Source of the DNA: Himantopus leucocephalus
Lineage: Eukaryota; Chordata; Aves; Charadriiformes; Recurvirostridae
Reading direction: 5' to 3'
Assembly (NCBI GenBank): GCA_003993805.1
Contig: RSEF01000021.1
Span: 2,367,065-2,431,064 of the forward strand
DNA: 64,000 bases
Shown here: piece after piece, positions 12,111-24,900 of the stretch
Layout: the number at the start of each line of letters is the position of its first letter
Numbering within the stretch: the stretch's first letter is position 1
Program-made: the position numbers and the translations under genes
Notes under the pieces: model-generated
Databases searched by the model: none
What the model saw: only the letters and a program-made list of their open reading frames with translations
Told to the model about the DNA's origin: nothing

Positions 12111-13560
12111 CCTGGAGTCAGGAGCCGCAGTCAGGCCCGGGATTTAAGCTTTTTTTAGACTGCGTGATGCAGCTCTTACATCCGTGGTGAGGTAGTTTTA
12201 TTTTCTTTATGTGAACGACATAGAAGCACAAGTCAAGAAGAAAATTGTTCTTTATCCGAAACCACTGGAAAATTAACAGGCAAAGGCAAATAAGAGTGAC
12301 ACTCAAAGTCAGTGAAGATACTTAATTCTCCCAGAGCCCTTTTAAGGAAGCCCAGTGCGGTGGTTCAAATTTGACACTCATTAGAAGTATATCTGGAGCT
12401 TCCAGTGAGAAAGAACAGTTTCTACCACTTTTTTCCACCAAGCAGAAAAATCTCAAACATGACTGACAGCTGTCACGTCACAGCACATTTCATTACTTCC
12501 ATACTGGCAATCGTGGTCACAATTTTTCCAACATCATATTTTTCTTTTTTTTTTTTTCCCCCTGTTCTTCCCTTTCCTTGTATATAAATATCAGACTGTG
12601 GACACAGAACAAATCACCTTGGTGGGAATGGTCATTAAAGACACGGGTAATATACATGCTTATTGTCCCACAGGCTTTTCCATTTAAAATATTTGGCCTG
12701 AGAATGTGGGAGGTAAAGAACTTATATTTTGAGGTCTTTATAAAACATAGCTTACATCCCCTGATTTATGCTCCTTGGGACTTGTCCTATGTAAAACATT
12801 TAACTAGCTATACTTTAGATAAAAGAAACATCTGAAGCATTGGTTGTTTTGGAGTTTCTCATTCTTTTCCCCCATATATCTTCATAAAATTTAAGTGCCA
12901 GGCACAATATTTTAAGTTCAGAACCTCTCCTCTTGTTCCTGAGTTCTCTTTTCTTTAGCAACATTTATAATATCACTTTAATACTCTCCCCTGCTGCTGG
13001 GCTCTCAGGACCGACACAGCCCCTGGTGAGATGAAGCAGTGCAGTGCACCCATCGACGCAGGGGATCGCCGGATTAGTTCCAGTTTTGCCACTAAGGGCA
13101 CAAAGTGTGCAAAATACAATTAATGTGAAACAAATGCATGAAACAGCAGCTTCCACTGGCATCAGTGTCCGGAGGAGCAGAGTGACAGAACCTGGGGGAG
13201 ACCCTCATCCCACTGGTGCTTCAGCATCAGCCTTTGCAAAGCAGAGCGGCACAACGCGTTGAAGATCTAAAACCAGCCGCGTGGCGAGAACAGCAGCAGC
13301 CCCTCCTCGCTTGGAGCAGGGGTCTCGTGCTGCGTCTCTTTAGCAAACCTACCGCCTGACGACACGTTCCTGAGCGGAAACGAGCAGAAGTGTTTGTGCA
13401 CACTGTCCGTGCAGTGTCTCAGTCACCCTTGTTCCATCCTTCTGCCCCCGTCACCATTCGGGACGCACACGCTCATACTGGGGCAGTTTGGCCTTGCAGC
13501 TATGGCACTAAGTGGGGATGCAGAAAAATCTGCATTAAAAAAACTTTAAAAAAAGTTAAA
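12111..13560. other. AT-rich stretch passing to mixed composition
   Basis: A long T-rich run lies at about 12541-12560. I recognise no gene or repeat family before the MIR-like fossil that begins at 13561. Confidence 0.5.
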
Positions 13561-13670
13561 TTCCTGGCTCTGCTACATACTTTGGTCAGGATCTGAGCCA
13601 GGCAGTTATTTCCACCTGTCTCTGTTTCCCTTCAGTAAAACAGCGATGAGATTATTTCTTTTCCTCTACC
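13561..13670 (+). mobile_element. MIR-like ancient SINE fragment
   Basis: The order of landmarks matches the MIR consensus on the + strand: a 'ggctctgctacatac' segment, a gap equivalent to the 'gggcaagttactt' region, then 'tctctgtttcccttcagtaaaacagcgatgagatta', equivalent to the MIR 'cctcatctgtaaaatggggataat' segment. The copy is heavily diverged and has no tail, consistent with an old insertion shared across amniotes. Confidence 0.55.
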
Positions 13671-14440
13671 TTGTGTGCAGAGCTCCGCAGGTGGCTCTGC
13701 AGGGCGTAGGGAGGCACCTCCGCTTGTCCTAAATGTGCTCCCTCTTCTACAGAGAGCGGCTCAGCCATGGTAACCATCAGCTAATTTGCTCATTCAAGAA
13801 ATAGGGGTACGGAGGTGGTGTGAGCACCCTGCTAAGAGAGCTCTCCTGCGTGTTCAGAGCTGGCTCGGGTGTCCGTGCCCCGCACGGCACTTGGGTGCCC
13901 AGACGTGCCACCAGGAGCAGGGACAGCCTTGCCCTCCACCCTGCTGCGCCAATGCCTTGCATGCTTTGAATGGTCACAGCTTCCACCAGCTATTACTGTA
14001 GCCATAGATACACTGCCCTTAGAGAAATCAGAATCAATTTAGGCACCTAATACTGGGATGTCTGTGAGTGAATTGGTTTTGAATTAATCGAGTAAAACAA
14101 GGCAGTGAAAACCCATGTAACATGTTGGTCTGGAAACTGCTGCAGCCCTGGGGATGGAACGACAATGCATATTTTACGTCGTGAATTTTTTATTAAGGGC
14201 TGGTTTTTTTTATTTTTTTATTATTGGATATGAATATTTTACACGTCCAAGTTCAGAACAATGCTTTTTTTGGCTGCCTCTGCACTTTTCATGGTTGTGT
14301 ACCCTTGCGTTGCATAACTGAGAGAGATCCATTTACACACGGGGGGAAAGGGGACTAATGAATCTCAGCAAAGCTAACTTTATTGTGTGTGAAAAAAAGC
14401 ACTCTGAAGTTTTCCAAATAAAAAAATATATACATATATA
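13671..14440. other. Non-coding stretch, nothing recognised
   Basis: Mixed composition, with a GC-richer patch at 13680-13960 and T/A-rich DNA after 14160. There is no supportable feature. Confidence 0.5.
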
Positions 14441-14470
14441 AAATACTTGCATGAATGGCTTAATAAAATC

Positions 14471-14502
14471 GGGGGGGGGGTGTGTGTGTGTATGTGTGGG
14501 TG
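14471..14502 (+). repeat. (G)10(TG)n microsatellite
   Basis: Ten G (14471-14480) run directly into an imperfect TG dinucleotide tract. It is likely length-polymorphic and error-prone in sequencing. Confidence 0.9.
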
Positions 14503-14799
14503 CACATGCTCGGGGCTGTGTATAATCACTGCAGAGCCTCTCAGCCAGAGCTACATCTTACTCCATGCAGCGACATCACTGGGAAAAGCTCTAGAATGTT
14601 CTTACTTCCTCCACATCAAATCCCTCATATCCAGGTACTCACCTGGATGTTTCCAAAGTTGGAGGAATGGAAGTGGGCTTCCCAGTTGCTCGGTAAATGA
14701 ACTGATGGAGCTGCCCATACGCAACTGCAGGACTGGTGCTCACCTGCCCTCGGTAACGCCGTTACGCTTTCTGGTTGCTTCTAAACATCCTCAGAGTTT

Positions 14800-15310
14800 G
14801 TTATCACACCCCTCTCTGCAGGACAACCCTGCAAGGTCTGCCTAGGGCAGACCCTCAGCCTTACCTCTCCCTCGCGGGCGTTCCTGGCTGCGCCGGGGCT
14901 CCACTGGCGTCTGGCAGAGCTACTGCGCCGTGCGGCCGCACTGCGGAGCGTCTTTCACAACTGCCACACTCCTACAAGCAGCTGTTGTTTCTGTCGGTGG
15001 TAGGCTGCACACCGCTGGCCTGCCGGCATCGCTCCATTCTGACCATGGATGGTGAAGAAACGCCTAATTTACCCGGACAATTTGGCCTTGACCTTGCTTG
15101 CCCAGCCTGGCTACCGGCCCTGGGGTGGCGAGACTGTGAGCGCGGCATTTCGGAACTCTGTGCTGTGCCAGAAGCATCGCTCCGGCCGGGGAAACAAAGG
15201 GGCTCGTTCCCCTCTCTTCCTCTGTGCCCGTTCCAAAGAGACGCGCTTGGCAGTCTCTATGCAGCGCTTTCAGAACAAGCTGTCCATCACCGTCCTCCCC
15301 AAGACCTGCG
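14800..15310. other. GC/CpG-rich block beside CR1
   Basis: CpG-rich DNA runs up to the CR1 insertion at 15311. Open frames at 14775-15323 and 15049-15501 on + are compositional, and the second runs into CR1. No protein family is recognised. Confidence 0.35.
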
Positions 15311-15588
15311 ATACAAGGGGTAGGACAAGAGGGAACGGCCTTAAGTTGCGCCAGGGGAGGTGTAGGATGGATATTAGGAAAAATTTCCTCACCAAAAGGG
15401 TTGTCAAGCACTGGCACAGGCTGCCCAGGGAAGTGGTGGAGTCGCCATCGCTGGGGGTATTTAACAGAGGGGCAGACGCGGTGCTGAGGGACATGGCTTA
15501 GGGGTGGGTTTGGCAGTGCTGGGTTGATGGTTGGACACAATGACCTTAAAGGTCCCTTCCCACCTAGACAATTCTCCGATTCCATGAT
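15311..15588 (+). mobile_element. CR1 LINE, truncated 3' end
   Basis: This is the 3'-terminal part of a chicken-repeat-1 non-LTR retrotransposon in sense orientation. It carries the 3'-end landmarks in order: the 'caagggg...gggaacggcct' segment, 'ggatattaggaaaaatttcctcacc', 'caggctgcccagggaagtggtgga', 'gttggacacaatgacctta' and a degenerate terminal 'attccatgat'. It is strongly 5'-truncated, the usual outcome of CR1 integration, and encodes nothing intact. It is worn enough to be an old insertion. Confidence 0.93.
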
Positions 15589-16206
15589 CCGCAAGGCAGG
15601 GGCGAGGGCACCTCTTACGGCAGTGTGCTCACACAGCGTGGATGAGGGCAGGGGACAGGAGAGTTGAATAATAAAGATAATAATTATTTGTCTAGTGTAT
15701 ATTTGAACCCAGCCTTTTTGTTGTGCATATGGTAACAGGGAGGAGAGGGAGGAAGCGAGAGCTCTCGTATGGTTCTTGAGAGCTGGCAACCAAAAATGGG
15801 CAGGGTGACAAGAAGCACATTGTTTTGGGTAATCAGTGTGCATTGTCCCAGGCTGACATTACTGCATACCGATAAAACCTTTACATTCACGGGGAATGGG
15901 GAAAGTGCAAAATGATGAATTGTTTGACATTTAAAAGAAAATAAAGAGCTGCTGCTGGATTGAACCTTAAATGAGGCTTGGGGAGGGAGGGAAAAAATTA
16001 CCAGGAGCAGGTTGAGATTTTTGTGTAATTCCAGTGCAAACTTCACAAGTGATTTTGTGTTTCTGAACTCGTGGCTCCAAAGTCCCAGATCTTTGCACTG
16101 ATACGTGCTCTTAAAGCAGGGGACAGCACTTACCCCAAATAGCTTGCGGGACAAGTAAAGGCTGGAACAAACGAAGGGTGTTTATAAGTGGGAACCGATG
16201 CCTGAT
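15589..16206. other. Non-coding stretch after CR1
   Basis: AT-leaning DNA with no supportable gene. The minus-strand frame at 15684-16154 has no family signal. Confidence 0.5.
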
Positions 16207-16318
16207 GTGCCCAAGATTAAACTTTTCTTTCCACAGCTAATCAGTGGTAAATCTAGGAATTAACTCAGGCCTCCTTAATCCCTGCAGCCAGTCCGATACT
16301 CACCAGACTAGTGTTGCT
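16207..16318 (-). mobile_element. MIR-like ancient SINE fragment, reverse orientation
   Basis: The + strand reads as the reverse complement of the MIR 5'/core part: 'tgcccaaga', then 'cacagctaatcagtggtaaatctaggaa', then 'aactcaggcctcctta', then a 'cagtccgatactcaccagac' segment. These match the reverse-MIR landmarks for the tested-field and tRNA-like head region, in order. The copy is highly diverged. Confidence 0.55.
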
Positions 16319-16594
16319 TTCCTGAGGCTGGAAAGATCCCAGACTTTTACAGTATAAATCCTCTATGTATCCAGAGGACAGGTAGAACATAGGTGGGAAT
16401 ACATCTGAGGAAGGATTCCTGCAATTCATTTGCTGCAGCACGAGGGCCAAGGGAATAAGGTCCCAAATGATCGAGACCTCAGACCAAAAAAGAAATAGAA
16501 ATGAATTAATGACTTTCCAGTGCCCTGTGCAGTGATGGAAACACAAGGTGACCAGGAGACCGATACCAAGTCTAGAGACAGGGAACATGTGCCA

Positions 16595-16640
16595 GCTTCT
16601 GCTATCTTGTTGTGTGTCCTTGAGCAAAGTCATGTCTAAG
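16595..16640 (+). mobile_element. Short MIR-core-like remnant
   Basis: The stretch containing 'ttgtgtgtccttgagcaaag' resembles the MIR segment 'ctgtgtgaccttgggcaag' in forward orientation. It is short and could be chance, or part of a rearranged fossil with the reverse copy at 16207-16318. Confidence 0.35.
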
Positions 16641-18390
16641 CGGTAAATGGCAGCAGCCCGGCCAAACCGGTACCGGGGGAGTTACACACCTGTAATAATG
16701 GCTTGTTGAATGATTTTCAGCTGGGAGGAGCTGAGCCAGGTGCCCTGATGTAAAACAAGTTTGGTATCACTGAATCCATCCCGGCTACGTCAGGCAATAT
16801 CTTGTTCTGCAAGGGTGAAATCTCATGAAAAGCACCCCCAGAGCTCTGCCAGGTGTCACTCTCCAAACGCGTTTTGTGTCTGCATCTGGGTTTGCAGGGT
16901 TATCGTCCTCTTTGCTTTTCCTTTCTCCTTCCTGACCACAGCCTTGAGTTGCACTGTTCACTCAGGTTCCCTCTGCTTTCCAGCACACTGGTTTTTTGCA
17001 TTTTTATTTGCATTAGATTAGTGGAGCAGGAGTCTAAACACTTAAGTTACTGCAAATCCCTCCTCATATGGAAGTCTGTGAGCTGTAAAATATTTAAACT
17101 GTCTACAGTTGTACCTCGTTTGTTGACACATTTCCAGTGGGCTGCTAAAAGGTAACACACCGCAATAGAAGAAAGATCCAAGACTGCTGATTCTGATTTC
17201 ATAACAGCTCGGAAAGTGCTCCGAATACTTGCGTTAACTTGATGGAGTAATATACACCCCAACTTCTTGAAGCCTTAGGGCTTTTCTCCACTCTTTGCTT
17301 TATGCTTTGGCTCTGACCCTTGGGGAAAGCGAGGTTAGGTGGGTCTTGTCGCAGTTACTGCTGGAGTCATCCACAGATCATCCACCACTCCCCCGCTCTC
17401 GTCCTCCGCAGCTGGGTCTCTCAGCCCCTTTTATTATATTTCTCCCTGATGAGGGAGTGCTCCAGGGCTTGGTGGGCAACTGAACAGGGAGTTGGATGTG
17501 TCTCTCTTCAGAGCACTTGTAAATGTCTTGTAGAAAAGGAAAAGAGTGTCGTGATTCTTCAAAGGGCAGCGAGAGGAGGTGATAGATGACTAATCAGTCC
17601 CAAGGCAGCAGAGGGCATCAACGAGTTTGAAGATTCATCTCCGGAGCTGAATGAAAATAACCAGACACTGTGCTGAATAATTAACAAGACAGACTTCAGC
17701 TCTTTTCCTGTTTTCATGTTAGTCTTGGTCAAACTCAAGAAGTTCTCAGGTATATCTTGAGGGTTTTTTCCCAATAATTTTTAAACAATATACAAATAAT
17801 AGTGCTAATCAGTTTCACAAATCATGATGAGATTTCCATCACCTGACTGGGTGCAGTGCATATATTTACAGGTATGGATAAAGATTATCACTCTAAATGC
17901 TTAATTTTCAAGTTGTTTATTTGAATGCAAACTTCATTGCTGAAAATTCACACCTTTGTTACAAATTTCATCGTTCACTCTGGAAATCCAATCAGTTAAC
18001 TGTGATGTTTATGCTAGTTAAAATTATTTGGTGTAATTATTAATAAAAATTGAGCTTGGCAATGCAGATTTGCTTAGTAATTCAAGCAAATATGTGCAGG
18101 ATTATATTGTTACTTTCCTTTGCTCTCAGTGATGAGGCAGAGGAATAACACTTTCCCTTAACATATTCCGCTTTTCCCGAAAGAGAATCAGTGTCAGCCG
18201 CCTCAGACCAATGCCTCCACTTTCTCTTGGATGCCTGACATCAAAACATTTGTTCAGCGGTCCTCTAAGAATAAACCCAAACTAAATACCTTTCACCGTG
18301 TGCTCTCTGATTAATTCACTAATTTTAGTTAATATTATATTGTTATCTGAATGTAGTCTCGCATAGTCCCTATGCTAGAATATCAGTGAT
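16641..18390. other. Non-coding stretch with one motif-dense AT segment
   Basis: No gene is recognised. At 17985-18115 the DNA carries several TAATTA/ATTAAT and TTAAAATTATT motifs with even base distribution, a pattern often seen in conserved enhancers. The rest shows no structure. Confidence 0.4.
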
Positions 18391-18400
18391 ATCCCACAGC

Positions 18401-18492
18401 TGGACAAACGGAGGCAATGTTTTACGTGATGTGACAGAGCAAATCACATGGCAAGGCCACTAATAGCACCGAGATATTCCCGGTTTGAGAGC
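18401..18492 (-). mobile_element. MIR-like ancient SINE fragment, reverse orientation
   Basis: The + strand carries 'ggacaaacggaggca', then 'aaatcacatggcaaggccac', then 'gcaccgagatattcccggttt'. These correspond in order to reverse-MIR 'acaaactgaggca', 'ggtcacacagcaagtcagt' and 'gagccgggatttgaaccc'. It is diverged and gapped. Confidence 0.5.
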
Positions 18493-18991
18493 TCTACTTT
18501 AACAGCCGGATCAACTTATTTTCATTTCATGACCAAAACCAAATTTAGAAGTCCAGTCCCCTCTGAGCTCCTCCAGGGCTGCTACAGGAGATCTCCAGTG
18601 CTATGGCGAAGGGTCAGCAATTCCCCTGAGCCCTCTATTTCTCCATCAGAGGTCTCTTTCCACTCTTTGGAAGTTTACGGTGAATGGCAGGGAGCCAGCC
18701 CCCACGGGCATGGGATGGAGGTGGCTTGTTCTCAAGTGTTTAAAATTCTGACAAACTGTTTGCAGTTCTAGCAGGGATCAACACATTTCTAGAATTAAAA
18801 CCAACATCTTGGATAGCAAAAATGCTCTGAACAAGGACTCTTTCTTCAACCCAATGCACAAGGGACCTTTCTTTAGCAAGCTATAAAATCACTTACTATA
18901 AATCAATTATTTTTGTACTGATTTATTAACTGCTCTCCAGCTGTTCAGATTGGCACTTAAAAAAAATTCCTGGATGGACCTACCGAAATTT
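18493..18991. other. 3' flank of ACTRT proximal copy
   Basis: AT-rich DNA downstream of the proximal actin-like copy on its own strand. Several AATAAA-like stretches occur by composition, so no single polyadenylation signal can be chosen. Confidence 0.4.
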
Positions 18992-20121
18992 TCAAAAGCA
19001 TTTTCTGTGGAGTACGGTTGGTCCAACCTCATTATAGTCTTCTCTGGTAACCCATGTATTCCTAAACACTCTTAAGCTGGCAAGGATGGACGCACCAATC
19101 CACACGGAGTACATCCGATCTTGTGGCGAGATGATCTCGACATGAGTTGTGTTGGGAGCTCCTGCCTGGAGCTCCTTCAGAAGCCTCTCCTTGAAACCTC
19201 GGAAAAGAGTCGATCCGCCCAATAGCAGCACGTTCCTTAGGACGTTGGACTGGATATGCTCACAACACTTGGCGGTGCTCTGGAGGACCATCCTCCCAAC
19301 CCCTGGCCCAGGGACTTCTGCCTCTGTGGGCACAAAAAGCGCTTCAGGAGCTGGGCATAGCTGGTCTCCTGCCTTGACAGCTCTTTCATCAGGGACAATG
19401 TGTTCACACATAAGTTTTTCAGGCTTTTCCTACGTATTTTGGCTAGGATCTAAAGCAACACAGCGCAGCTTCTCCTTCATATCCCCGACAATTTCTCTCT
19501 CTGCTGTGCTTGCAAAGCAGTGCCCGGTCTCCGAGAGGAGCCTGGCAAGGTATTTGGCTACACCTCTGCCTGCAAAATCCAGCCTGGAAATGCCACGTAG
19601 CAGGTAACGGCCTTTGTAGACGGGAACCATGATGGTGACACCATCGCCACTGTCCAGCACTAGTCTTGTTTCGGACACAGGCATACAGGGCTGTGACTGC
19701 TGCAGAAGCACGAAAGGAGCGGGTGCCTGGAAGCTTCCAAACATCATCTCAGCCATTTTGTCTCGATGGGATGAAGGATTGAGAAGGGTCTCGGTCAGCA
19801 GAGCTGGCCCCTCAGGTGGTTTCATTTTGAGTTCACGTTTGTATAAGTGTCTCCAAATCTTCTCCATGACAACCCGGGATGTAACTACCCCATTTTCCAT
19901 TGGGTACGTAAAAGACAAAATCCCCGTTTTGGACTGGGTTTCTTTCCAATATAGCAGTCCTTATGACTCACCCCAAACACGAAAAGTGTGAATTTAGGGT
20001 ATCCCACAACAGTAGAAATAACTAAATGGGGTGCCCGTTCCCCTGACAGACCAGCCTTGCACTGCCCAGAGCCGATGTCAAAAATCACCGTGCGGGTCCC
20101 TGCCGCCGCGGCATCGGCCAT
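18992..20121 (-). pseudogene. Actin-related protein T (ACTRT)-like, proximal copy, two lesions
   Basis: This is an intronless actin-family gene. The ATG at 20119-20121 (A at -3, G at +4) gives a start with exactly as many residues before 'VIFD' as the neighbouring copy. Actin-fold landmarks in order: phosphate loop 1 'VIFDIGSGQCKAGL', 'KIWRHLYKREL', 'TETLLNPSSHRDKMAEMMF', phosphate loop 2 'VLDSGDGVTIMVPVYKG', 'TAEREIVGDMKEKL', 'LLLGGSTLFRGFKERLLKEL', '[13 protein letters not shown]' and C-terminus 'VLHRKCF'. It is disabled by one 1-base frameshift in a G run at 19921-19926 (about codon 65) and one TAG at 19430-19432 (about codon 231). Allowing one missing base, the span is 376 codons plus stop, the normal family length. 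ACTRT proteins are testis proteins of the sperm perinuclear theca in mammals. Either lesion could be a sequencing error; both together suggest a recent pseudogene. The exact paralogue (T1/T2/T3) is uncertain. Confidence 0.88.
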
Positions 20122-20290
20122 CCTGCGCAGGATGATGCCGTCCCTGGCAGCGGCTGCTGGCACAGAGCATCGGCGAGACGTTCTAGATCCCCCAGTCGCA
20201 ACCAGGCACCGCTCTGCCGAGCTCACCGTCCTCCGCAGCTGCACCGGCAGCGCTGCTTCCTCAGGGAGCCGGCAGTGCCTGTACTTGGAA
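20100..20290. promoter_or_regulatory. CpG-rich 5' region of ACTRT proximal copy
   Basis: CpG and GC rise sharply over the first codons and about 170 bp upstream of the proximal ATG, in otherwise AT-rich surroundings. This fits a small CpG-island promoter retained from an active gene. No clear TATA box is present immediately upstream. A GGTGAGC stretch near 20225 on the minus strand could be a splice donor of a 5' untranslated exon, but nothing confirms it. Confidence 0.35.
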
Positions 20291-20838
20291 GTGAAACTGG
20301 GTGTTCTTACATCCCAGATAAATTACAGCAGAGAATCAATGGATTTTTTTCTGACCCTCAGGCACAGAGGAGGGTCGGTTACAGTAATTGCATTTGCATT
20401 GATTTATATTTGGATTCTGTTTGGGGTTTTGCTGGGTTTCTAAAGGAAACATTTTTAATGAGGTCAAAAATAACGTGAGAGCTAGTTTCAGCATACAAAC
20501 CCCAGGTAGCTCAAAGACCTTAGAGGGAAGAATCTGCCAGCAGAGGAGGTGTGCCACTCCCCGTATGGCTCCAAGGCAGGCTGCAAGCCAGTTAACGAGT
20601 TACTGCATCCCCGTGATACATCCACACCTGTAAACTCTGTGGAGGAGAAAGGTAAACAACAAGGAGATGGTAAACAACAAGATCCTCGTTACCAATGTTT
20701 TTAATCTTTTATTTTCATGCAGGTTTTGTCAGCCAACAAACGCACAAACAGCTGTAGCACCTTTTAGATCAGTCAGCTCTCAGCAGGGTTTCCTGCCCAT
20801 GCGTTGTAGCAAGCCATTCACTTGGTCTGAGGTGCTCC
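20291..20838. other. Spacer between the two ACTRT copies
   Basis: About 550 bp of unique AT-rich DNA between the distal copy's stop and the proximal copy's CpG-rich start. It carries the paired forkhead-type repeat at 20651-20681. No coding frame is supported. Confidence 0.5.
20651..20681 (+). repeat. Duplicated forkhead-type site, 18-bp period
   Basis: ggtaaacaacaag occurs at 20651-20663 and exactly again at 20669-20681. Each unit contains GTAAACAA, the core forkhead (FOX) binding site. It lies about 530 bp upstream of the proximal ACTRT start codon. Confidence 0.75.
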
Positions 20839-21994
<1,156 letters not shown>

Positions 21995-24900
21995 TCCTCG
22001 CAGAGTTGATGGCTCCCTGGCAATGTTTGCCCATTCACCTTTTACAGGGCGGTCACCATTGCTAGGGAAGCCTTCTCGGGGATGTACAGCTTGCCGTTCC
22101 CAACACGTCTGCCCCCAGCTACCTCATAATGGGCAGTGATACAATAATACATTTTCCCAGCAAGTTACCTGATCCCAGGCACTTCCCTGGATATGGCCAG
22201 TGTAGCTCTGCCACGACTCCAACCAGAGGACTATCGATTCACCGGATCTGATCCACAGATCATGGACTGTAATGAGCCTCAAGGCATTTATTTCTCAGAA
22301 TAGAAAGTCATTTATTCCAAAATACATCCATGACAACAATTAATTTTTTCACACATGCCTCTGGCTTAGCTAAGACTCTACAAATATTTCCAGGGGTTGG
22401 TGAAGACTAGGGCAATTTTGCCTCCTTGTAAGTATTAACTGAATTACCAGTTTGCTTTTCTGACTAATGTCTGCACTGGAAGCAGACATTTTTCAACTGA
22501 ATCCTTTCTGATCCTTTATAGGAAACTCCTAAAACTCCTATTTTTAAATAGTTTGAACTATGCTTGGCACCAATTATGGCATTCTGGAATATTTTCCCCT
22601 GCCCTTGTTACTTAATTTAAAGACTACTTTTTGGTAAAATCACAAAAGTGAAATAATAATTTCTGCCTCTTACTGGTTTAAAAGCCCCCGATAGCTTTAA
22701 ACAATGCTTATAATACCTTCTAGTGCAAAGAAATTCCTTCCCCTAATGAACCTATATCCTAGGCTGCTGACAAGCTGACCTGCCTGCAAATAAACAGACA
22801 TGCAGATGTCTTCCTTCCACACTTCCCTTTTCCATTCAGCACTTTGTTGAGAAGAACAAACTCTTCTTTGGAACTTTATTCAGAAGGATTAAAAATACCC
22901 TAGATCTTCACAACTGATCCTCATTTCACATCTAATTGTTGTTTGTTTTTTTTTAATTTTGCTTCAAGAGAAGATTTCCCAAAGAAGGAAGTTTCTATAG
23001 CTTTGAATCCAATCAGATCTGACAATCCAAATCCATTTACAGAGAAAATTTCCTTTAAAAAAAAATAAATCACTATATAACTTCAGTTTGAATCCTCGGC
23101 TGCCAGAGTTTAATTGCTTCTCCTTGTGGCTCTAAATCCGGGGCAGCTTCAAAGCAAGGGTGGCTTCTATTAAATTTAATTACTTTTTCCTGCAGCTCGC
23201 ATGGCAAAGGTGCCAGCTACTAAATGAAGGTGGTTATGAATCAGAGGCAGATCCCAAACAAAGACATATATTAAAAAGAGATTTTAAGTGTAAGCAAATG
23301 ACCTCCTTGTACAGAGACATTTATACCCTAGATGAACTACTTAAAAAAAAAAAAGCGCCATCTAACAAGGGATCAGCTCTGTGTATGTTATTTCCATTCT
23401 GCTTAGATTCCAGACGTGTTTGTGTTAAACGCCACTCTATCCATTTTAGCAATTTCTCTAATCCTCTTAATATTTGTGTACATATATTTCAGTGTGTGGC
23501 ACACTTGTTTGCATGCATGCTTCTATATTAATGTCAACAGGTGTCCTAATCATTTAAGAGGTTGTTATATGCATCGCACTAGAAGCCCCATTTAATCCCG
23601 CGTGGTCTGCAGGCAGCTTACAGCAGAGCACTCTCTTCTGAACATGATGTTGAGTATTCAGACAAGGGAATATTGACTGTGATTATTACATGGCAGTTGA
23701 ACCTAGATGCAGGAATGCTCATCTGTTCCCTCGTATTGGTCCTGTCATAAATCACCTTAAAAAGGGCACGTGTGAATTAACTTTATTACTGTAGGGTTTG
23801 TAAGAAGGGAAATTACTGTTTGTGTTCAGCTGAAGCACTGTAAACTGGACTCATAGCAGAGACAATATGGGACATCACACATTTGTCGTGCTCACCTGGC
23901 GGTATAGCTTACGGGGATATGACAGGATTTCACTCCGGAATGGAAAGAGCTCATTTTCTGAGAGCCAGTCCGTCTTCGGCCTTTGATGTTTGCCAGGGGC
24001 TGCCAGCTGTGGAAGAGACACGTGAGGAACTGGGCTGAGACGAGCAAATCCATTCCACGGGAGCTGCTAACATCTCGACTAGATGGTGTCCACTGTTTGT
24101 CACCACTTAATGGGATGGAATATGAACTCGAAGCTGAGAGGCACGTTGGAAACACAGTAATAACATAATTCCCACAAAATACCAAACCTAAATGAGCTCT
24201 GCCCCACAGACACTGGACTGTAAAAATTCACAGAGAGTTAAAAGTGTTGTTTATAGGCCAGTCTCGCTTGCTTTGTGCCAGCACTGAGTGCACACTTTCA
24301 CTTACCAGCTTACGCGTGTCTTCTTGCCTTATTGACCGTGTCGCCGGCACAGTGACCCCCCCGGCAAGCCACGGCTTGTCCTCTCCCCGTAGCCGGCCTC
24401 TGTCCGCGTGCTTCTGGAGACAAACTGGTAACTTGGGGCAGATTCTGAGTGAATCAGGCCAGGCTGGAAAACACCTAGAAAAAGATAACGAGCTGTGGAA
24501 GGTCTGAGTCTACCTGGGGCAAAACCAGTGAGAAAAGGATGGGCTAACTCTTAGTCTGTGCCCACGTAAACCCCAAGGGCCTGACTGATGTGCAACATCT
24601 GTAGCACATCTCTTTCCACATCCGGAAAGTGTTACCAAAAAGAGAGACATGTAGGACCACAGACTGAGGGAGAGATGTTTCCCTCCAGGCCTTTCTACAC
24701 CAGATTATTTTAATATCTTCCCTGTTTTTCCTTTGCATTTATGTGCGTCTTGTCCTCAGCTGACTGTTTTCTGGATGTAACCTCATTCCGAGCAGACACA
24801 GTACAGGGCAGCAGCTGCGGCGATGTGATTATAGTACAACGAATACAGGTGAAACCCCAGAAATAATAACCCTTCATCAGAGAATCCCTTCACGAAATCC

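Noticed and set aside
15049..15501. 150-codon open frame on +
   Set aside because: Its C-terminal half is translation of the CR1 3' region, which is non-coding in full-length CR1.
15064..15843. 259-codon open frame on -, the longest in the window
   Set aside because: It is antisense to the CR1 tail and adjacent GC-rich DNA; composition explains the lack of stops and no domain is visible.
18983..18997. attttcaaaagca string resembling the MITE terminus
   Set aside because: It coincides with the last codons and stop of the ACTRT copy (Lys-Cys-Phe-stop read on the other strand), so the match is chance.
23160..23531. 123-codon frame on + after a TTTTTCCTGCAG acceptor-like sequence
   Set aside because: No matching donor or protein similarity, and the frame contains a low-complexity Lys run from an A tract.
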